A stretch of DNA of 64,000 bases from Aurantimonas endophytica (GCF_014196845.1 NZ_JACIEM010000004.1:124001-188000); one strand, 5' to 3'; shown: positions 44,710-54,641, counted from the first letter of the stretch. The notes: a model not told the origin generated them from the letters alone. Translations and numbers: made by a program.

Positions 44710-45122
44710 AGATCGATTGACCGCATGGGCGTCTGATCACGATCGAACTCGTCTCCCCCGGGGAAGGCCATCAGGAACTCCGCAAAGTCGGTTTTATCGG
44801 GGTAAATGCGCCGCGCGACATCGACCGGGACCATGACCGCGGCGGGTCGGCCGTGCTTGGTGATTGTCGTAGGCTCGCCTCTTTCAGCGGCCTCGACCAA
44901 CGCCGAGAATTTCGCTTTCGCGTCTCTCACCTGGACGGTCTGCATCCCGTGTCCGCGGAGGGTAGGGGGCATGGGCGTGCCCTTGCGTCCGGTCACCTCC
45001 ATTCCAACCTTGCCGCCCCGGGGGGCAACCATATCGTATGGGCCGCCGCCTGACTTTGGACCTTTCCCCGCTCGCACCGGTGCGCCCTGTCCCGGCCGCA
45101 AGGGGGATGCCTTTTTTGCCAA
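44706..45122 (-). CDS. Phd/VapB-type antitoxin with an extra N-terminal module
   Basis: 138 residues. The C-terminal 79 residues starting MQTVQVRDAKAKFSALVEAAE are a Phd/YefM-type antitoxin. The N-terminal 59 residues are a Pro/Gly-rich segment (RPGQGAPVRAGKG, YDMVAPRGGKVGMEVTGRKG, PMPPT) that resembles small YjzC-like proteins. AAGGAG eight bases before TTG 45122 favours the long form; a shorter product from ATG 44945 lacks a good ribosome site. The fused architecture is unusual for an antitoxin. It may be a genuine fusion or two proteins from one reading frame. Confidence 0.75.
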   Translation of the reverse strand: MAKKASPLRPGQGAPVRAGKGPKSGGGPYDMVAPRGGKVGMEVTGRKGTPMPPTLRGHGMQTVQVRDAKAKFSALVEAAERGEPTTITKHGRPAAVMVPVDVARRIYPDKTDFAEFLMAFPGGDEFDRDQTPMRSIDL

Positions 45123-45135
45123 GGGTGAAACTCCT

Positions 45136-45182
45136 TATGACCACATGTAGTCATAATATATGGGGCTCTGTATTACCTGCAA
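45136..45182 (-). promoter_or_regulatory. promoter and palindromic operator of the toxin-antitoxin operon
   Basis: On the minus strand TTGCAG (45182-45177) and TATATT (45160-45155) are spaced by 16 bases. Immediately downstream is the near-perfect 20-bp palindrome TATGACTACATGTGGTCATA (45155-45136). It covers the predicted start site, then AAGGAG and the TTG start follow. This is a classic autorepressor operator position, presumably bound by the antitoxin. Confidence 0.7.
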
Positions 45183-45240
45183 GAAAAAGCGGCGGCCACC
45201 AGGGCCGCTCCTCTGTCACTTGCTATCTGGGGCCGGCTGA

Positions 45241-46041
45241 CTACACGCCTCTCAACACGATCACCGTCGGCGTCCGCGGCAGCGTCCGCACCGACACGGT
45301 GAAGCCCGGCTCGTCTCGCATGTCCACCGCGAAGTCCGGCAGCTTGGCGAGGAAGCGCTCGATCGGGCCGCTGAAGCGGTGCATCGGCAGGACGATCGAC
45401 GAGCGCAGCCGCTCGGTGATCTCGCCGATGCCTTCCTGGCTCATCGTCAGGCCGCCGTCGACCGGCACCATGACGATGTCGAGCCGCCCGATCTGGGCGA
45501 AGTCGGAATCGGTCAGCCGGTGGTGCAGGTGCCCGAGATGGCCGATGCAGAGGCCCGCGACCTCGAAGATGAAGATGGAATTGCCGTCGGGCTCCATGCC
45601 GTCGTAGCTGCGGATGTCCGTCGGCACGTTGCGCACATACATGTCGTCGACCGTGAGGGCGTGGCGCGCCGGACCACCTTCCGGGTTCCAGCCGCGCAGC
45701 ACATGCGCGATGGCCGGGTCCGGGAAAGGCGTGTTGTGCGAGGAATGCGCCTTGTTCATCGTCACGATGTCCGGCGTCGGGCTGCCGCCCATGCCGGCGA
45801 AATCCGTCGCCGCGACCACCCCGCCGGGGCTCTCGATCCGGTAAGTGGCATGGGCGACGTAGGTGATCGTCACGTCCTCGCCGACCTGGGCAAGCCGCGT
45901 GGGTTTCGCCATCGACACGAAGGTGGCGCTCGGCACCGCCTCAGCGACGGCGTGGCAGGTGCTCGGCACCATCTGGGCCACCGCCGCGACGGGCAGCAGC
46001 GGCAAAGACCCCAGTATCGTGATCGCGAGGACTTTCAGCAT
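45241..46041 (-). CDS. exported metallo-beta-lactamase-fold protein (UlaG-like), altered metal site
   Basis: A 266-residue protein with signal peptide (MLKVLAITILGSLPLLPVAAVAQ) and an MBL-like fold. Beta-strands and the segments YVAHATYRI, GLCIGHLGHLHHRL and PMHRFSGPIERF are recognisable. The usual HxHxDH zinc motif appears as KAHSSH, so one His and the Asp are missing; metal binding is likely weakened. UlaG-type members hydrolyse lactones, but periplasmic location points elsewhere. Function is unknown. Confidence 0.75.
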   Translation of the reverse strand: MLKVLAITILGSLPLLPVAAVAQMVPSTCHAVAEAVPSATFVSMAKPTRLAQVGEDVTITYVAHATYRIESPGGVVAATDFAGMGGSPTPDIVTMNKAHSSHNTPFPDPAIAHVLRGWNPEGGPARHALTVDDMYVRNVPTDIRSYDGMEPDGNSIFIFEVAGLCIGHLGHLHHRLTDSDFAQIGRLDIVMVPVDGGLTMSQEGIGEITERLRSSIVLPMHRFSGPIERFLAKLPDFAVDMRDEPGFTVSVRTLPRTPTVIVLRGV

Positions 46042-46183
46042 GAGGGCGCTCCTTCTGTGCCGACGCCTGACAGGAGCCGCGCGGGAGAGATCCGCCGGCT
46101 TCTGCTGCGACGCAACGGAAGGCTACAGGCTGCTCCGGCAGACGAAAATCATAAACCCGTCATCGCTCGTCGCCGTGGCCGGT

Positions 46184-46702
46184 TCAGCGCGGCTGCCTGC
46201 CCGCCGTCACCATCGCCTGCCAGCGAGCGATAAGCGCGGCGAAGCGGTCTTCCGGAGCATGCGGATAGGCGAGCTCGTCCGCGCCGATCCGCATGAAGGC
46301 CTGCTTCGACGTCGTCCAGATGTGCCCGGCCGGGATCAGCCACGACGCGTCGTCCAGCGTGCCCGCCTTGATGTTCACCCGGCTGGGGTCGCCCTCGGAG
46401 CGGTGCTGGATGCGCACCCCGCATTCAGGACAGAAATCCCCGAGCCGGATCGTGCCGCTGTCCGACAGGCGCCGTGTGGTCGCCATCCTGCCGGTGATCG
46501 TCACCGCGGCGGGATCGACGCGCAGCGACTCGCCGAAGGCGCTGGAGGTCTGCGTCTGGCACTCGGTGCAGTGGCAGAGATAGAAGACGGAAGGCGCGGC
46601 ATCGATCGTGTAGCGCAGGCCGCCGCACTGGCAGCCGCCGGTCAGTGGCAGCGCCGGCATCGTCACCGGTTCGATCGGGGCGTTCACTATTGGGTCGCTC
46701 AT
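46184..46702 (-). CDS. GFA-family zinc-binding protein
   Basis: A 172-residue member of the GFA (glutathione-dependent formaldehyde-activating) family, also called CENP-V-like. Zinc ligands appear in GGCQCGGLRY, CHCTECQTQ and FCPECGVRI. Most members have no proven formaldehyde role. ATG 46702 (MSDPIVNAP) is used; longer frames overlap the yebC promoter region. It diverges from yebC. Confidence 0.9.
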   Translation of the reverse strand: MSDPIVNAPIEPVTMPALPLTGGCQCGGLRYTIDAAPSVFYLCHCTECQTQTSSAFGESLRVDPAAVTITGRMATTRRLSDSGTIRLGDFCPECGVRIQHRSEGDPSRVNIKAGTLDDASWLIPAGHIWTTSKQAFMRIGADELAYPHAPEDRFAALIARWQAMVTAGRQPR

Positions 46703-46792
46703 ATCTGGTCGCTCATGCATCGGGCCGTTCTGGACGTTTCGCCTGTCCTTTACTATGACGGGCACCATCACGCTTAGACAGACGGGTTCGCC

Positions 46793-47542
46793 ATGGCCGG
46801 CCATTCACAGTTCAAGAACATCATGCATCGCAAGGGCCGCCAGGACGCGGTCCGCTCGAAGCTGTTCTCCAAGCTCGCGCGCGAGATCACCGTGGCGGCG
46901 AAGTCCGGCCTGCCCGACCCCGACATGAACCCGCGTCTGCGGCTGGCGATCAACAACGCCAAGGCGCAGTCGATGCCCAAGGACAACATCGAGCGGGCGG
47001 TCAAGAAGGCCGCCGGCGGCGACGCCGAGACCTACGAGGAGATCCGCTACGAGGGCTACGGGCCGGGCGGCGTCGCAGTGATCGTCGAGGCGCTGACCGA
47101 CAACCGCAACCGCACCGCTTCCAATGTCCGCTCCTATTTCACCAAGTCGGGCGGCGCGATGGGCGAGACCGGCTCGGTCGCCTTCATGTTCGACAAGGTG
47201 GGCGAGATCGTCTACCCGGCCTCCGCCGGCAGCGTCGACAAGGTGATGGAAGCCGCCATCGAGGCGGGGGCGGACGACGTCGTGTCCGACGAGAACGGCC
47301 ACACGATCATCACCGCGTTCGAGGACCTGAACGACGTGTCCGGCGCGCTCGAGAAGCTGCTGGGCGAGGCCGAGAGCGTGCGCACCATCTGGCGGCCGCA
47401 GACCGGCACGCCGGTCGACGAGGACAAGGCGATCAGCGTGATGAAGCTTATCGCCAATCTCGACGACGACGACGACGTCCAGAACGTCTACGCCAATTTC
47501 GAGGTCGACGACGCGGTGATGGCCAAGCTCTCGGCCGCCTGA
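46793..47542 (+). CDS. yebC: YebC/PmpR-family transcriptional regulator
   Basis: A 249-residue YebC, beginning [18 protein letters not shown] and containing [21 protein letters not shown]. YebC proteins are implicated in translation of polyproline stretches and, as PmpR, in transcription control. It is commonly upstream of ruvCAB, as here, although a serine-hydrolase gene on the other strand lies between them. ATG 46793 is the conserved start. Confidence 0.96.
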   Translation: MAGHSQFKNIMHRKGRQDAVRSKLFSKLAREITVAAKSGLPDPDMNPRLRLAINNAKAQSMPKDNIERAVKKAAGGDAETYEEIRYEGYGPGGVAVIVEALTDNRNRTASNVRSYFTKSGGAMGETGSVAFMFDKVGEIVYPASAGSVDKVMEAAIEAGADDVVSDENGHTIITAFEDLNDVSGALEKLLGEAESVRTIWRPQTGTPVDEDKAISVMKLIANLDDDDDVQNVYANFEVDDAVMAKLSAA

Positions 47543-47552
47543 GTCGGAGAGC

Positions 47553-48587
47553 TTATCCCTCCGACCGTCGGGCTGCCGCGGCCGGCACGACCGTCTCGGT
47601 CACGAGACGGTGCAGCGCCTCGCGGTGGCCGCTCCGCCCCGACGGGTTGGTCTCGTCGGAGGTGATGACGACGGTCAGGTCGAGTTCCGGCAGGACGTAG
47701 ACCATCTGGCCGCCATAGCCCCAGCCGTAGCGCACGTCGTAGCCGCCGAATTCCTCGATGAACCAGCCATAGCCGTAGCGCCCGGCATGGAAGCGCGACT
47801 GCGTCCGCGGCTCCCAGGATGCGGCGATCCAGCCCTGCGGGATCACGGCGCGCCCGTCCGGAGCCTTGCCGCCATTGCGGTAGAGTTCGCCGAAGGCCAG
47901 CAGCGAGCGCGGCGTCATCGCCATCTGGTTGCCGCCGAGATAGATGCCCTGCGGGTCGCGCTCCCAGGCGGTGATTGAAACGCCGGTATCGCCCAGCCAG
48001 TCGCGCGCCAGTTCCAGCGTCGAGCGGCCGGTCTCGCGGGTCAGGATCGCCGACAACAGATGCGTCGAGCCGGTGGAGTAGAGCATCGACCCGCCGGGAT
48101 CGGTCTCGAAGGGCATTGCCAGCGCAGAGCGCACCCAGTCGCGGCTCGCGACCCAGCTGCCGTAATTCGCGCCGGAGGTGCGTCCGAGACCTGCCTGCAT
48201 CGACAGGAGGTGGCCGATCGTCACGTCTTCCATGCGCGGATCAGGATTGGCCGGCAGCTTGTCGCGCAGGAGCGGCGCAATGGGCTGGTCGACGCCGTCG
48301 AGCACGCCCTTGTCGATGGCGATGCCGACCAGCGCCGAGATGATCGATTTCGACGCCGACTTGATGTTGGTGGATTGCGTCGTCGCGTGGCCGCGAAAAC
48401 CCTCGTCGACCAGGATCTCGCCGCCCTGCGCGACCAGCAGCGTCTCGACGGGCTCGAGGCTGCGGGCGCGCTCGATCGCCGGCTGGAAGGAAGGGCGGAC
48501 CGCTGCATCCTGCGCGGAAGCGCCGGCGGGGACGATAATCAGCGAGGCGAGGGCGGTGGCCAGAAGGCCGCGTCGGGAAATGATCAT
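47553..48587 (-). CDS. exported serine hydrolase (class C beta-lactamase fold)
   Basis: A 344-residue secreted enzyme with the SxxK motif SASKS near residue 80 and YST in LYSTGS near residue 165. The N terminus, MIISRRGLLATALASLIIV, carries an RR pair compatible with TAT export. The fold is shared by beta-lactamases, DD-peptidases and esterases. ATG 48587 is chosen over GTG 48596. No resistance genes or ampR are nearby, so an esterase or peptidase role is likeliest. It interrupts yebC-ruvC. Confidence 0.88.
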   Translation of the reverse strand: MIISRRGLLATALASLIIVPAGASAQDAAVRPSFQPAIERARSLEPVETLLVAQGGEILVDEGFRGHATTQSTNIKSASKSIISALVGIAIDKGVLDGVDQPIAPLLRDKLPANPDPRMEDVTIGHLLSMQAGLGRTSGANYGSWVASRDWVRSALAMPFETDPGGSMLYSTGSTHLLSAILTRETGRSTLELARDWLGDTGVSITAWERDPQGIYLGGNQMAMTPRSLLAFGELYRNGGKAPDGRAVIPQGWIAASWEPRTQSRFHAGRYGYGWFIEEFGGYDVRYGWGYGGQMVYVLPELDLTVVITSDETNPSGRSGHREALHRLVTETVVPAAAARRSEG

Positions 48588-48770
48588 CGGCGCCACATGG
48601 GGCGGTTTCTGCCGCGCTGCACCCTCTTCACCGAAAGCTGATCCGGTCGCGCTGCGGGCGCTACGCCCGGGTTTTGCGACAGATCAAACCAGAACGCGCT
48701 TCGTTTTTGTTTTGTTCATGCTTCGTCTTCTCAATGCGCGGAGATTCGGGTAGGCGTAAAGGTTAAGACA

Positions 48771-49298
48771 ATGTTGCAGGAGCGGGTCATTCGCATCATC
48801 GGCATCGATCCGGGACTAAGGAATACCGGCTGGGGGGTGGTCGAGATCATCGGCAACTCGCTGCGCTTCATCGCCAGCGGCACGGTGAGGTCGGACGCCA
48901 AGACCGATCTCGCCATCCGGCTGAAGACGCTGCATGACGGGCTGACGGCGGTGATCGTGGCGCATGCGCCGCACGAGGCGGCAGTGGAACAGACCTTCGT
49001 CAACAAGGACGCGGTGGCGACGCTGAAGCTCGGCCAGGCCCGCGGCATTGCCATGCTGGTGCCGGCGCTGGCCGGGCTGCCGGTGGCCGAATACGCGCCG
49101 AACGCCGTCAAGAAGACGGTGATCGGCGTCGGCCATGGCGACAAGAAGCAGATCCACATGATGGTGAAGGTGCTGATGCCCAAGGCGACGTTCGACTCGG
49201 ACGACGCGGCGGACGCCATCGCCATCGCCATCTGCCACGGCCATCACCGACAGTCGGCCGCTGCCCGGGCGGCATTCGACGGCGCCGGGCGGTCCTGA
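48771..49298 (+). CDS. ruvC: Holliday-junction endodeoxyribonuclease RuvC
   Basis: A 175-residue RuvC with the RNase-H-like catalytic acids: Asp13 in [14 protein letters not shown], Glu in [11 protein letters not shown] and the C-terminal [15 protein letters not shown] pair. It resolves Holliday junctions with RuvAB. ATG 48771 is used. The ruvA gene starts 129 bases downstream. Confidence 0.96.
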   Translation: MLQERVIRIIGIDPGLRNTGWGVVEIIGNSLRFIASGTVRSDAKTDLAIRLKTLHDGLTAVIVAHAPHEAAVEQTFVNKDAVATLKLGQARGIAMLVPALAGLPVAEYAPNAVKKTVIGVGHGDKKQIHMMVKVLMPKATFDSDDAADAIAIAICHGHHRQSAAARAAFDGAGRS

Positions 49299-49427
49299 CT
49301 TGGCCCGGCAGGCGCGGAGTGCTAGCCGGAATGCGGCGCTGACGCGCAAGGCGCTGCCTTGCCTCGGTCCCGCGTGCTGCCGCGCCGGTCGTCGGCGCGG
49401 TGCCCGCAACAGCTTGGAGACGCATCC

Positions 49428-50048
49428 TTGATCGGCAAGCTGAAGGGCACGCTCGACGAAATCGCCGAGGACCACGTGGTCGTCGACGTACACGGTGTCG
49501 GCTACGTCGCGTATTGCGGCGCCCGCACGCTCGCTTCGCTCGGCGGCGTCGGCGAGGCCGTGGTGCTGTTCATCGAGACCTATGTGCGAGAGGACATGCT
49601 CCGGCTCTACGGCTTTGCCAGCGAGAACGAACGCGGCTGGTTCCGCCTGCTGCAGAACGTGCAAGGGGTCGGCGCCAAGGTTGCGCTCGCCGTGCTCGGC
49701 ACGCTCTCGACCGGCGATCTCGCCAATGCCGTGGCCTTGCAGGACAAGGCGATGGTGGCGCGGGCGCCGGGCGTCGGGCCGAAGGTCGCCGCCCGCATCG
49801 TCGCCGAGTTGCGCGACAAGGCACCGGCGATGTCGGGCGCAGCCGATGCCGAATCCTTCGCCCTGAAGCGCGGCCTCGGCGACGGCGTCGCGCCCGGCCC
49901 GATCGCCGATGCCGTCTCGGCGCTGGTCAATCTCGGCTATCCGCGCGACCAGGCCGCCTCCACCGTGGCGATCGCGGTGAAGGAAGCCGGCGACGACGCC
50001 GCCTCGGCGACGCTGATCCGCCTCGCGCTGAAGGCGCTCAGTCGGTGA
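49428..50048 (+). CDS. ruvA: Holliday-junction branch-migration protein RuvA
   Basis: A 206-residue RuvA beginning (M)[25 protein letters not shown] with helix-hairpin-helix motifs [14 protein letters not shown] and [13 protein letters not shown], and domain III at the C terminus. The start is TTG 49428, supported by GGAG eight bases upstream and by the family N terminus; no ATG is available there. It targets RuvB to junctions. Confidence 0.96.
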   Translation: MIGKLKGTLDEIAEDHVVVDVHGVGYVAYCGARTLASLGGVGEAVVLFIETYVREDMLRLYGFASENERGWFRLLQNVQGVGAKVALAVLGTLSTGDLANAVALQDKAMVARAPGVGPKVAARIVAELRDKAPAMSGAADAESFALKRGLGDGVAPGPIADAVSALVNLGYPRDQAASTVAIAVKEAGDDAASATLIRLALKALSR

Positions 50049-50094
50049 CCGGCGCGATTGACTTCGCCGTCGCCCGGCGCGAAGCGCTTCGTCA

Positions 50095-51141
50095 ATGAGC
50101 GAAACCCGCATCATCACGCCGGAAAAGCGCGGCGAGGACCTCGACACGACGCTGCGCCCGCAGCGCCTCGACGAGTTCGTCGGCCAGGCCGCGGCGCGCG
50201 CCAACCTCAAGGTGTTCATCGAGGCGGCGCGCAATCGCGCCGAGGCGCTGGATCATGTGCTGTTCGTCGGCCCGCCCGGCCTCGGCAAGACGACGCTCGC
50301 GCAGATCATGGCGAAGGAACTCGGCGTCAATTTCCGCGCCACCTCCGGCCCGGTCATCGCCAAGGCCGGCGACCTGGCGGCGTTGCTCACCAATCTCGAA
50401 GAGCGCGACGTCCTGTTCATCGACGAGATCCACCGGCTCAGCCCGGCGGTCGAGGAGATCCTCTATCCGGCGATGGAGGATTTCCAGCTCGACCTCATCA
50501 TCGGCGAGGGACCGGCGGCGCGCTCGGTGAAGATCGACCTGTCGAAATTCACCCTCGTCGCCGCGACCACCCGGCTCGGCCTGTTGACGACGCCGCTGCG
50601 CGACCGCTTCGGCATCCCGGTGCGACTGAATTTCTACACGGTCGAGGAGCTCGAGCACATCGTCAAGCGCGGCGCCCGGCTGATGGGCCTCGCCATGGCG
50701 GAGGAGGGGGCGCGCGAGATCGCCCGCCGCGCCCGCGGCACGCCCCGCATCGCCGGCCGGCTGCTGCGCCGGGTGCGCGACTTCGCCGACGTCGCGGGCG
50801 TGCCGATCGTCGACCGGCGCATTGCCGACGAGGCGCTGTCGCGGCTCGAGGTCGACAGTCTCGGCCTCGACCAGCTCGACCGGCGCTATCTCGACCTCAT
50901 CGCGCTGAATTTCGGCGGCGGCCCGGTCGGCATCGAGACCATCGCCGCCGCCCTGTCGGAGCCGCGCGACGCGATCGAGGACATCGTCGAGCCCTATCTG
51001 CTGCAGCAGGGCTTCCTGCAGCGCACGCCGCGCGGCCGGCTTCTGACCCAGCGCGCCTTCCAGCATATCGGCCTCGCCGTGCCGGCTACCTGGCAGGGCA
51101 CGCAGGCCAGCCTCTTCGAGGATCCAGGCGACGCCAGCTGA
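50095..51141 (+). CDS. ruvB: Holliday-junction DNA helicase RuvB
   Basis: A 348-residue AAA+ ATPase. Walker [13 protein letters not shown] near residue 61, Walker [11 protein letters not shown] near residue 106, sensor 1 in [11 protein letters not shown], and arginine finger region [10 protein letters not shown]. The N terminus, [31 protein letters not shown] (read in parts), is standard. It drives branch migration with RuvA. Confidence 0.97.
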   Translation: MSETRIITPEKRGEDLDTTLRPQRLDEFVGQAAARANLKVFIEAARNRAEALDHVLFVGPPGLGKTTLAQIMAKELGVNFRATSGPVIAKAGDLAALLTNLEERDVLFIDEIHRLSPAVEEILYPAMEDFQLDLIIGEGPAARSVKIDLSKFTLVAATTRLGLLTTPLRDRFGIPVRLNFYTVEELEHIVKRGARLMGLAMAEEGAREIARRARGTPRIAGRLLRRVRDFADVAGVPIVDRRIADEALSRLEVDSLGLDQLDRRYLDLIALNFGGGPVGIETIAAALSEPRDAIEDIVEPYLLQQGFLQRTPRGRLLTQRAFQHIGLAVPATWQGTQASLFEDPGDAS

Positions 51142-51157
51142 CCGCCGGTGCGCGGCC

Positions 51158-52591
51158 TCAGCCTTCGGCAGGCGCGTCCGCGACTGACGGAAAGGCCGGG
51201 CCGGGCGGCGGCAACCGGCCGCGCGGATGCCGTAGGCTGGCATCCAGCCATTCCCCGGCGCGGTCGATCGTTGCCAGTGCCGCGCCGCTATGCGCCGGCC
51301 TGGCGAGCGCCAGGAAGGCCTGCCGCTGGAAGGCGATGGCTGATCGCTGGGCCGCACTGCGGCAGCTGGGCACGAGTTCGGCCAGGCAGAGCAGGAACCG
51401 CTCCCCGGCGATCATGTCGCTGGCCGCATATTGCCGGACATGGCCGAAGGACATCTCGAGATAGTCGCCGAAGCTGTCACGGCGGTCGATAACCCGCAGC
51501 CTGCCGTCGCCATCGTCATGCAGCGGGTCGGGCCCGTCGCGGCCGGCGAGCGTCGCCATGGCCGCCATCAGCCAGTCGAGGCAGGTGATGGCGGTGAACG
51601 GATCGTTGACGCCCGGCGACAGCGCCCTTGCGGCGATCTCTACCAGCTCGTCGAACAGGAACATCAGATCGTCGCTCGGCGTGCGCTCGTTGCCGGTGGC
51701 GATCGAGGCCAGCAGCGCCTTGCGGGTCTCCTCTGACACGCGCTCGCTTGGCCAGGCATGGAACAGGATGCGGCCAGAGTGGACGAACTCGCCGGTCCGG
51801 CAATTCAGCCGGACGACGATGTCGGCGTCGCGGGCCGCGCCGATCAGCGTTTGCCTGTCGACGACCTGCAGATAGCCGGCGCGGTCGCACGCCACCTCGG
51901 CATAGGGAACGGTCGCGGCCATCTCGTCGACGCCGTCACGAAAGCAGGTCGGGATCTGCCAGAGCCGATCGCCCGTCTCCTCGGTTTCCCCGGGTCCGTC
52001 CACCGGCTCGCGGAAAGTTGCTTCGATCTGCTTCGTCAGCTTGCCGCCGATCCCCGCGATGACGTTGGAGATGTGGATGTTCGAGGGGACGTGGTGAATG
52101 AAGAAGATCAGGACGCCGATCGAGGCGATGGCGAGGATGATCGCCGCGAACACGGCGATGTTCGGCACGAACATGTCGCCGTAGGCATCCCTGTCCGCGC
52201 CGTCCTGGACGCTGCGCAGCACCAGCATGCAGTAGACGAAGGTGGCGACGAAGACGCCGAGCGTCACCTGGTTGCCGCGGTCGTTCATGAAGTTGGTGAG
52301 GAGCCGCGGGCCGAAGCTGCCCGATGCGAACACCACGGCGGCCATCGTGACCGAGAAAACCGTGCCGGCCACCCCGATCATCGACCCGCCGATGGCCGAG
52401 AGGATGGCGCGGGCCCCGTCGGGCTGGGTGGCGAAGAGGAAGGCGCCGTCGCCGAAGGTCTCGATCGGAACGCGGGCATCGATCTCGACGAGAACGACGG
52501 CCAGCACCGCCGCCGCGGTCGCCATCAGGGCCGGAATGAACCAGTAGCTCGCGATGATGCGCTGGTAGTATTGCTGCACGAACGCACGCAT
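51158..52591 (-). CDS. DUF2254 membrane protein
   Basis: A 477-residue inner-membrane protein of the DUF2254 family. About four helices lie in the first 170 residues, including MIGVAGTVFSVTMAAVVFASG; the rest is a soluble C-terminal domain with conserved ALSPGVNDPFTAITCLDWLM. The family function is unknown. It converges on ruvB with a 16-base gap. Its start ATG 52591 faces the divergent heme-protein gene. Confidence 0.9.
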   Translation of the reverse strand: MRAFVQQYYQRIIASYWFIPALMATAAAVLAVVLVEIDARVPIETFGDGAFLFATQPDGARAILSAIGGSMIGVAGTVFSVTMAAVVFASGSFGPRLLTNFMNDRGNQVTLGVFVATFVYCMLVLRSVQDGADRDAYGDMFVPNIAVFAAIILAIASIGVLIFFIHHVPSNIHISNVIAGIGGKLTKQIEATFREPVDGPGETEETGDRLWQIPTCFRDGVDEMAATVPYAEVACDRAGYLQVVDRQTLIGAARDADIVVRLNCRTGEFVHSGRILFHAWPSERVSEETRKALLASIATGNERTPSDDLMFLFDELVEIAARALSPGVNDPFTAITCLDWLMAAMATLAGRDGPDPLHDDGDGRLRVIDRRDSFGDYLEMSFGHVRQYAASDMIAGERFLLCLAELVPSCRSAAQRSAIAFQRQAFLALARPAHSGAALATIDRAGEWLDASLRHPRGRLPPPGPAFPSVADAPAEG

Positions 52592-52921
52592 TGCGGCTCC
52601 TTGTGATCAGTCCGCAGCAGATACGGCCGGAGCGGCCGGTGCAAGCGCCCTTCGCGCGATCGGCTGGCCGGCTGCGGTTTGCGATGGCCGCCCTCGAGGT
52701 GCCACGGCTAGACGTCGCCCGGTCGCCGCGCAGGATGGCCAACACCGCGCCGTGCTGCTAGCCTTACGCAACGTAAAACTGCTTGTCGGCTACCCGCCGT
52801 CGAGGGGTCTCCGGCGCACTTCGTCTTCGGATTCCCACGACCGCACTCTTTCGGTGCCCGCCTTTTTCCGTCAGCCGGGCAGGCAAGCATTTGCGACAGC
52901 CAGAATTCGAGGGGAGGAACC
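52592..52921. other. divergent intergenic region
   Basis: 330 bases between the DUF2254 gene (minus) and the heme-protein gene (plus). It must contain both promoters. The last 13 bases hold a good ribosome site (GAGGGGAGG). No Pho box, RNA or terminator was recognised. Confidence 0.4.
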
Positions 52922-54577
52922 ATGTCCGACAGAACCATCGTCCGGTCGCTGCTCACCGCTGCTGCCATCCTGGCGGCGGGGCAGGCCGCGCAGGCGCAGG
53001 TCTCCGCTCCGAACCAGATCCAGAAGGCGATGTATTTCCTCGCCGACCGTCGCGACGGACCGGATTGCCGCCCCGGTTTTACCGACGGATCGCCGACCTG
53101 GCCAGAGGGCATCGGCAACCCCGCCATGTCCTGCCCGGACGCCTTCGGCTGGACCTCGTTCCTGTCGGCGATCGACCAGCAGTTCTGGACCTGGGGCACC
53201 GACCAGACGATCTGGGTGGCCGATCCGAAGCCGCTGTGCGGCCGCGAGGGCTCGCCCGAGGATTGCTGCGACCCCGCGGTGCTCGCCGAGACGCCGCCGC
53301 TCGGCGAGGCGCCGATGGCTGGTTGCCCGTATTACCCGCCCGACTGGTCCAACCCGCCGCCGGTGACATCGGCGCGGCCGGCATCGAGCCACTCGCACGA
53401 TTTCCTTGACCGGCTCGATCCGGCGCGAGTGCTGCGGCAGGAGGAAGCGGAGATCGTCTACCGCAACAGGCCCTTCATCCGGTACAGCTTCGAGCAGAAT
53501 CTCTACAACAAGGAAGGCCTCGGCGCCCGCTTCACCGCGATGCAGGACTGGATCTCGGCCAATGCGCCGTACCGGAACGATGCGCTGGCGGTCGACTATC
53601 CGCCCGACGCCGTCATGTTCAAGGTCGATTATCTCAGCCAGTCGGAGATGCTCCAGAAGGGTCTGATCCAGCGGACCGACGGCAGCGGCCAGACGCTCGA
53701 TCCGCCCAACGATCCGACGGCGCCCTACGTCACGCTGCTGATCGAGGAGACGTTGGCGCCCGGCGACGAGGAACCCGAGCTGTATTACCTCGTCGGGATC
53801 ACGGCCGCCTCGAAGGCGATCCCCAACTGGCACTGGTACGCCATCGAGCATGTCGGCAATCTCGGCCGCTGCGATTTCATCGGCTGCAACGACTCCTTCG
53901 GCTTCAGCGCCGCCGGCGTGACGGTGGACGGGCGCAGCTACGGCCAGAATTTCATCCCGCCGAAGACGGAGAATTCCGAAGATTCCACCGCCGACATCGT
54001 CTTCGATCCCGGCACCGCCTACACGGTCGAGCAGACGGGCGAAGTCATCACGCCCGAGCTCGATGCGCTGATGCAGGCAATGGGAATCGCGACGGGCAGC
54101 GGGCCGGCCGATCCGAACGTGCCCTCGGCTGCCGATCCGGCGTGGCGGAGCTACCGCCTGAAGGCCTCGCAGACCGAGTTCGTCACCGCCTCGGGCATGC
54201 CCACCCATAACGGCCAGTCGATCACCGAAGGCGGCTTCGTCGATTCCGCGTCGTGCATGACCTGCCATGCCCAGGCCGGGCCCGATGCGTTGGGCAATCC
54301 GGGGATACCCGGGATCGGAGCGCGCAGCGACCTGAACATCTTCGGCCTGAACCAGACGGTAAACGGCGCGCCGGAGCCAGAATGGTTCTTCGCCGGGGGC
54401 ACCAACACGATGCGCTCGCTGCAGATGGACTTCGTCTGGGGAATGCTCAACGCTACCTGCATCGCCCCGGAGGGCATGACCGGCAACTGCCGGTCCTATG
54501 CCGGACCGCTCTTCGCGCCGCCGATGTCGCCGGTGCCCACTGCGGGCGGCGCGGCCGGCGCAGCGCCGGCGCAATGA
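52922..54577 (+). CDS. exported monoheme c-type protein of unknown function
   Basis: A 551-residue secreted protein I do not recognise as a defined family. Signal peptide MSDRTIVRSLLTAAAILAAG…AQA (about 26 residues). A single heme-binding motif CMTCH lies near residue 446 in ASCMTCHAQAG. Other conserved-looking parts are YRNRPFIRYSFEQN, IPNWHWYAIEHVGN and FVWGMLNATC. At least eight further Cys occur, several in pairs. It may be a periplasmic redox protein. ATG 52922 follows GAGGGGAGG. The neighbouring genes give no pathway. Confidence 0.72.
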   Translation: MSDRTIVRSLLTAAAILAAGQAAQAQVSAPNQIQKAMYFLADRRDGPDCRPGFTDGSPTWPEGIGNPAMSCPDAFGWTSFLSAIDQQFWTWGTDQTIWVADPKPLCGREGSPEDCCDPAVLAETPPLGEAPMAGCPYYPPDWSNPPPVTSARPASSHSHDFLDRLDPARVLRQEEAEIVYRNRPFIRYSFEQNLYNKEGLGARFTAMQDWISANAPYRNDALAVDYPPDAVMFKVDYLSQSEMLQKGLIQRTDGSGQTLDPPNDPTAPYVTLLIEETLAPGDEEPELYYLVGITAASKAIPNWHWYAIEHVGNLGRCDFIGCNDSFGFSAAGVTVDGRSYGQNFIPPKTENSEDSTADIVFDPGTAYTVEQTGEVITPELDALMQAMGIATGSGPADPNVPSAADPAWRSYRLKASQTEFVTASGMPTHNGQSITEGGFVDSASCMTCHAQAGPDALGNPGIPGIGARSDLNIFGLNQTVNGAPEPEWFFAGGTNTMRSLQMDFVWGMLNATCIAPEGMTGNCRSYAGPLFAPPMSPVPTAGGAAGAAPAQ

Positions 54578-54615
54578 CACCTTCGACACGCGCCGCGCCA
54601 ACGAGCGCTGAAACG

Positions 54616-54641
54616 AAAAAGGGCCGCCCTCGTGGCGGCCC
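54616..54641 (-). terminator. intrinsic terminator of the phytase-like gene
   Basis: The stem GGGCCGCC / GGCGGCCC with a 5-base loop is followed, on the minus strand, by TTTTTCG. It lies 22 bases beyond the phytase-like stop. On the plus strand a weaker TTCCTT follows, so it could also serve the heme-protein gene. Confidence 0.8.

Noticed and set aside
47553-48587. Antibiotic-resistance beta-lactamase
   Set aside because: SxxK and YxT motifs are shared with esterases and DD-peptidases and no regulator is nearby, so a resistance call is not supported.
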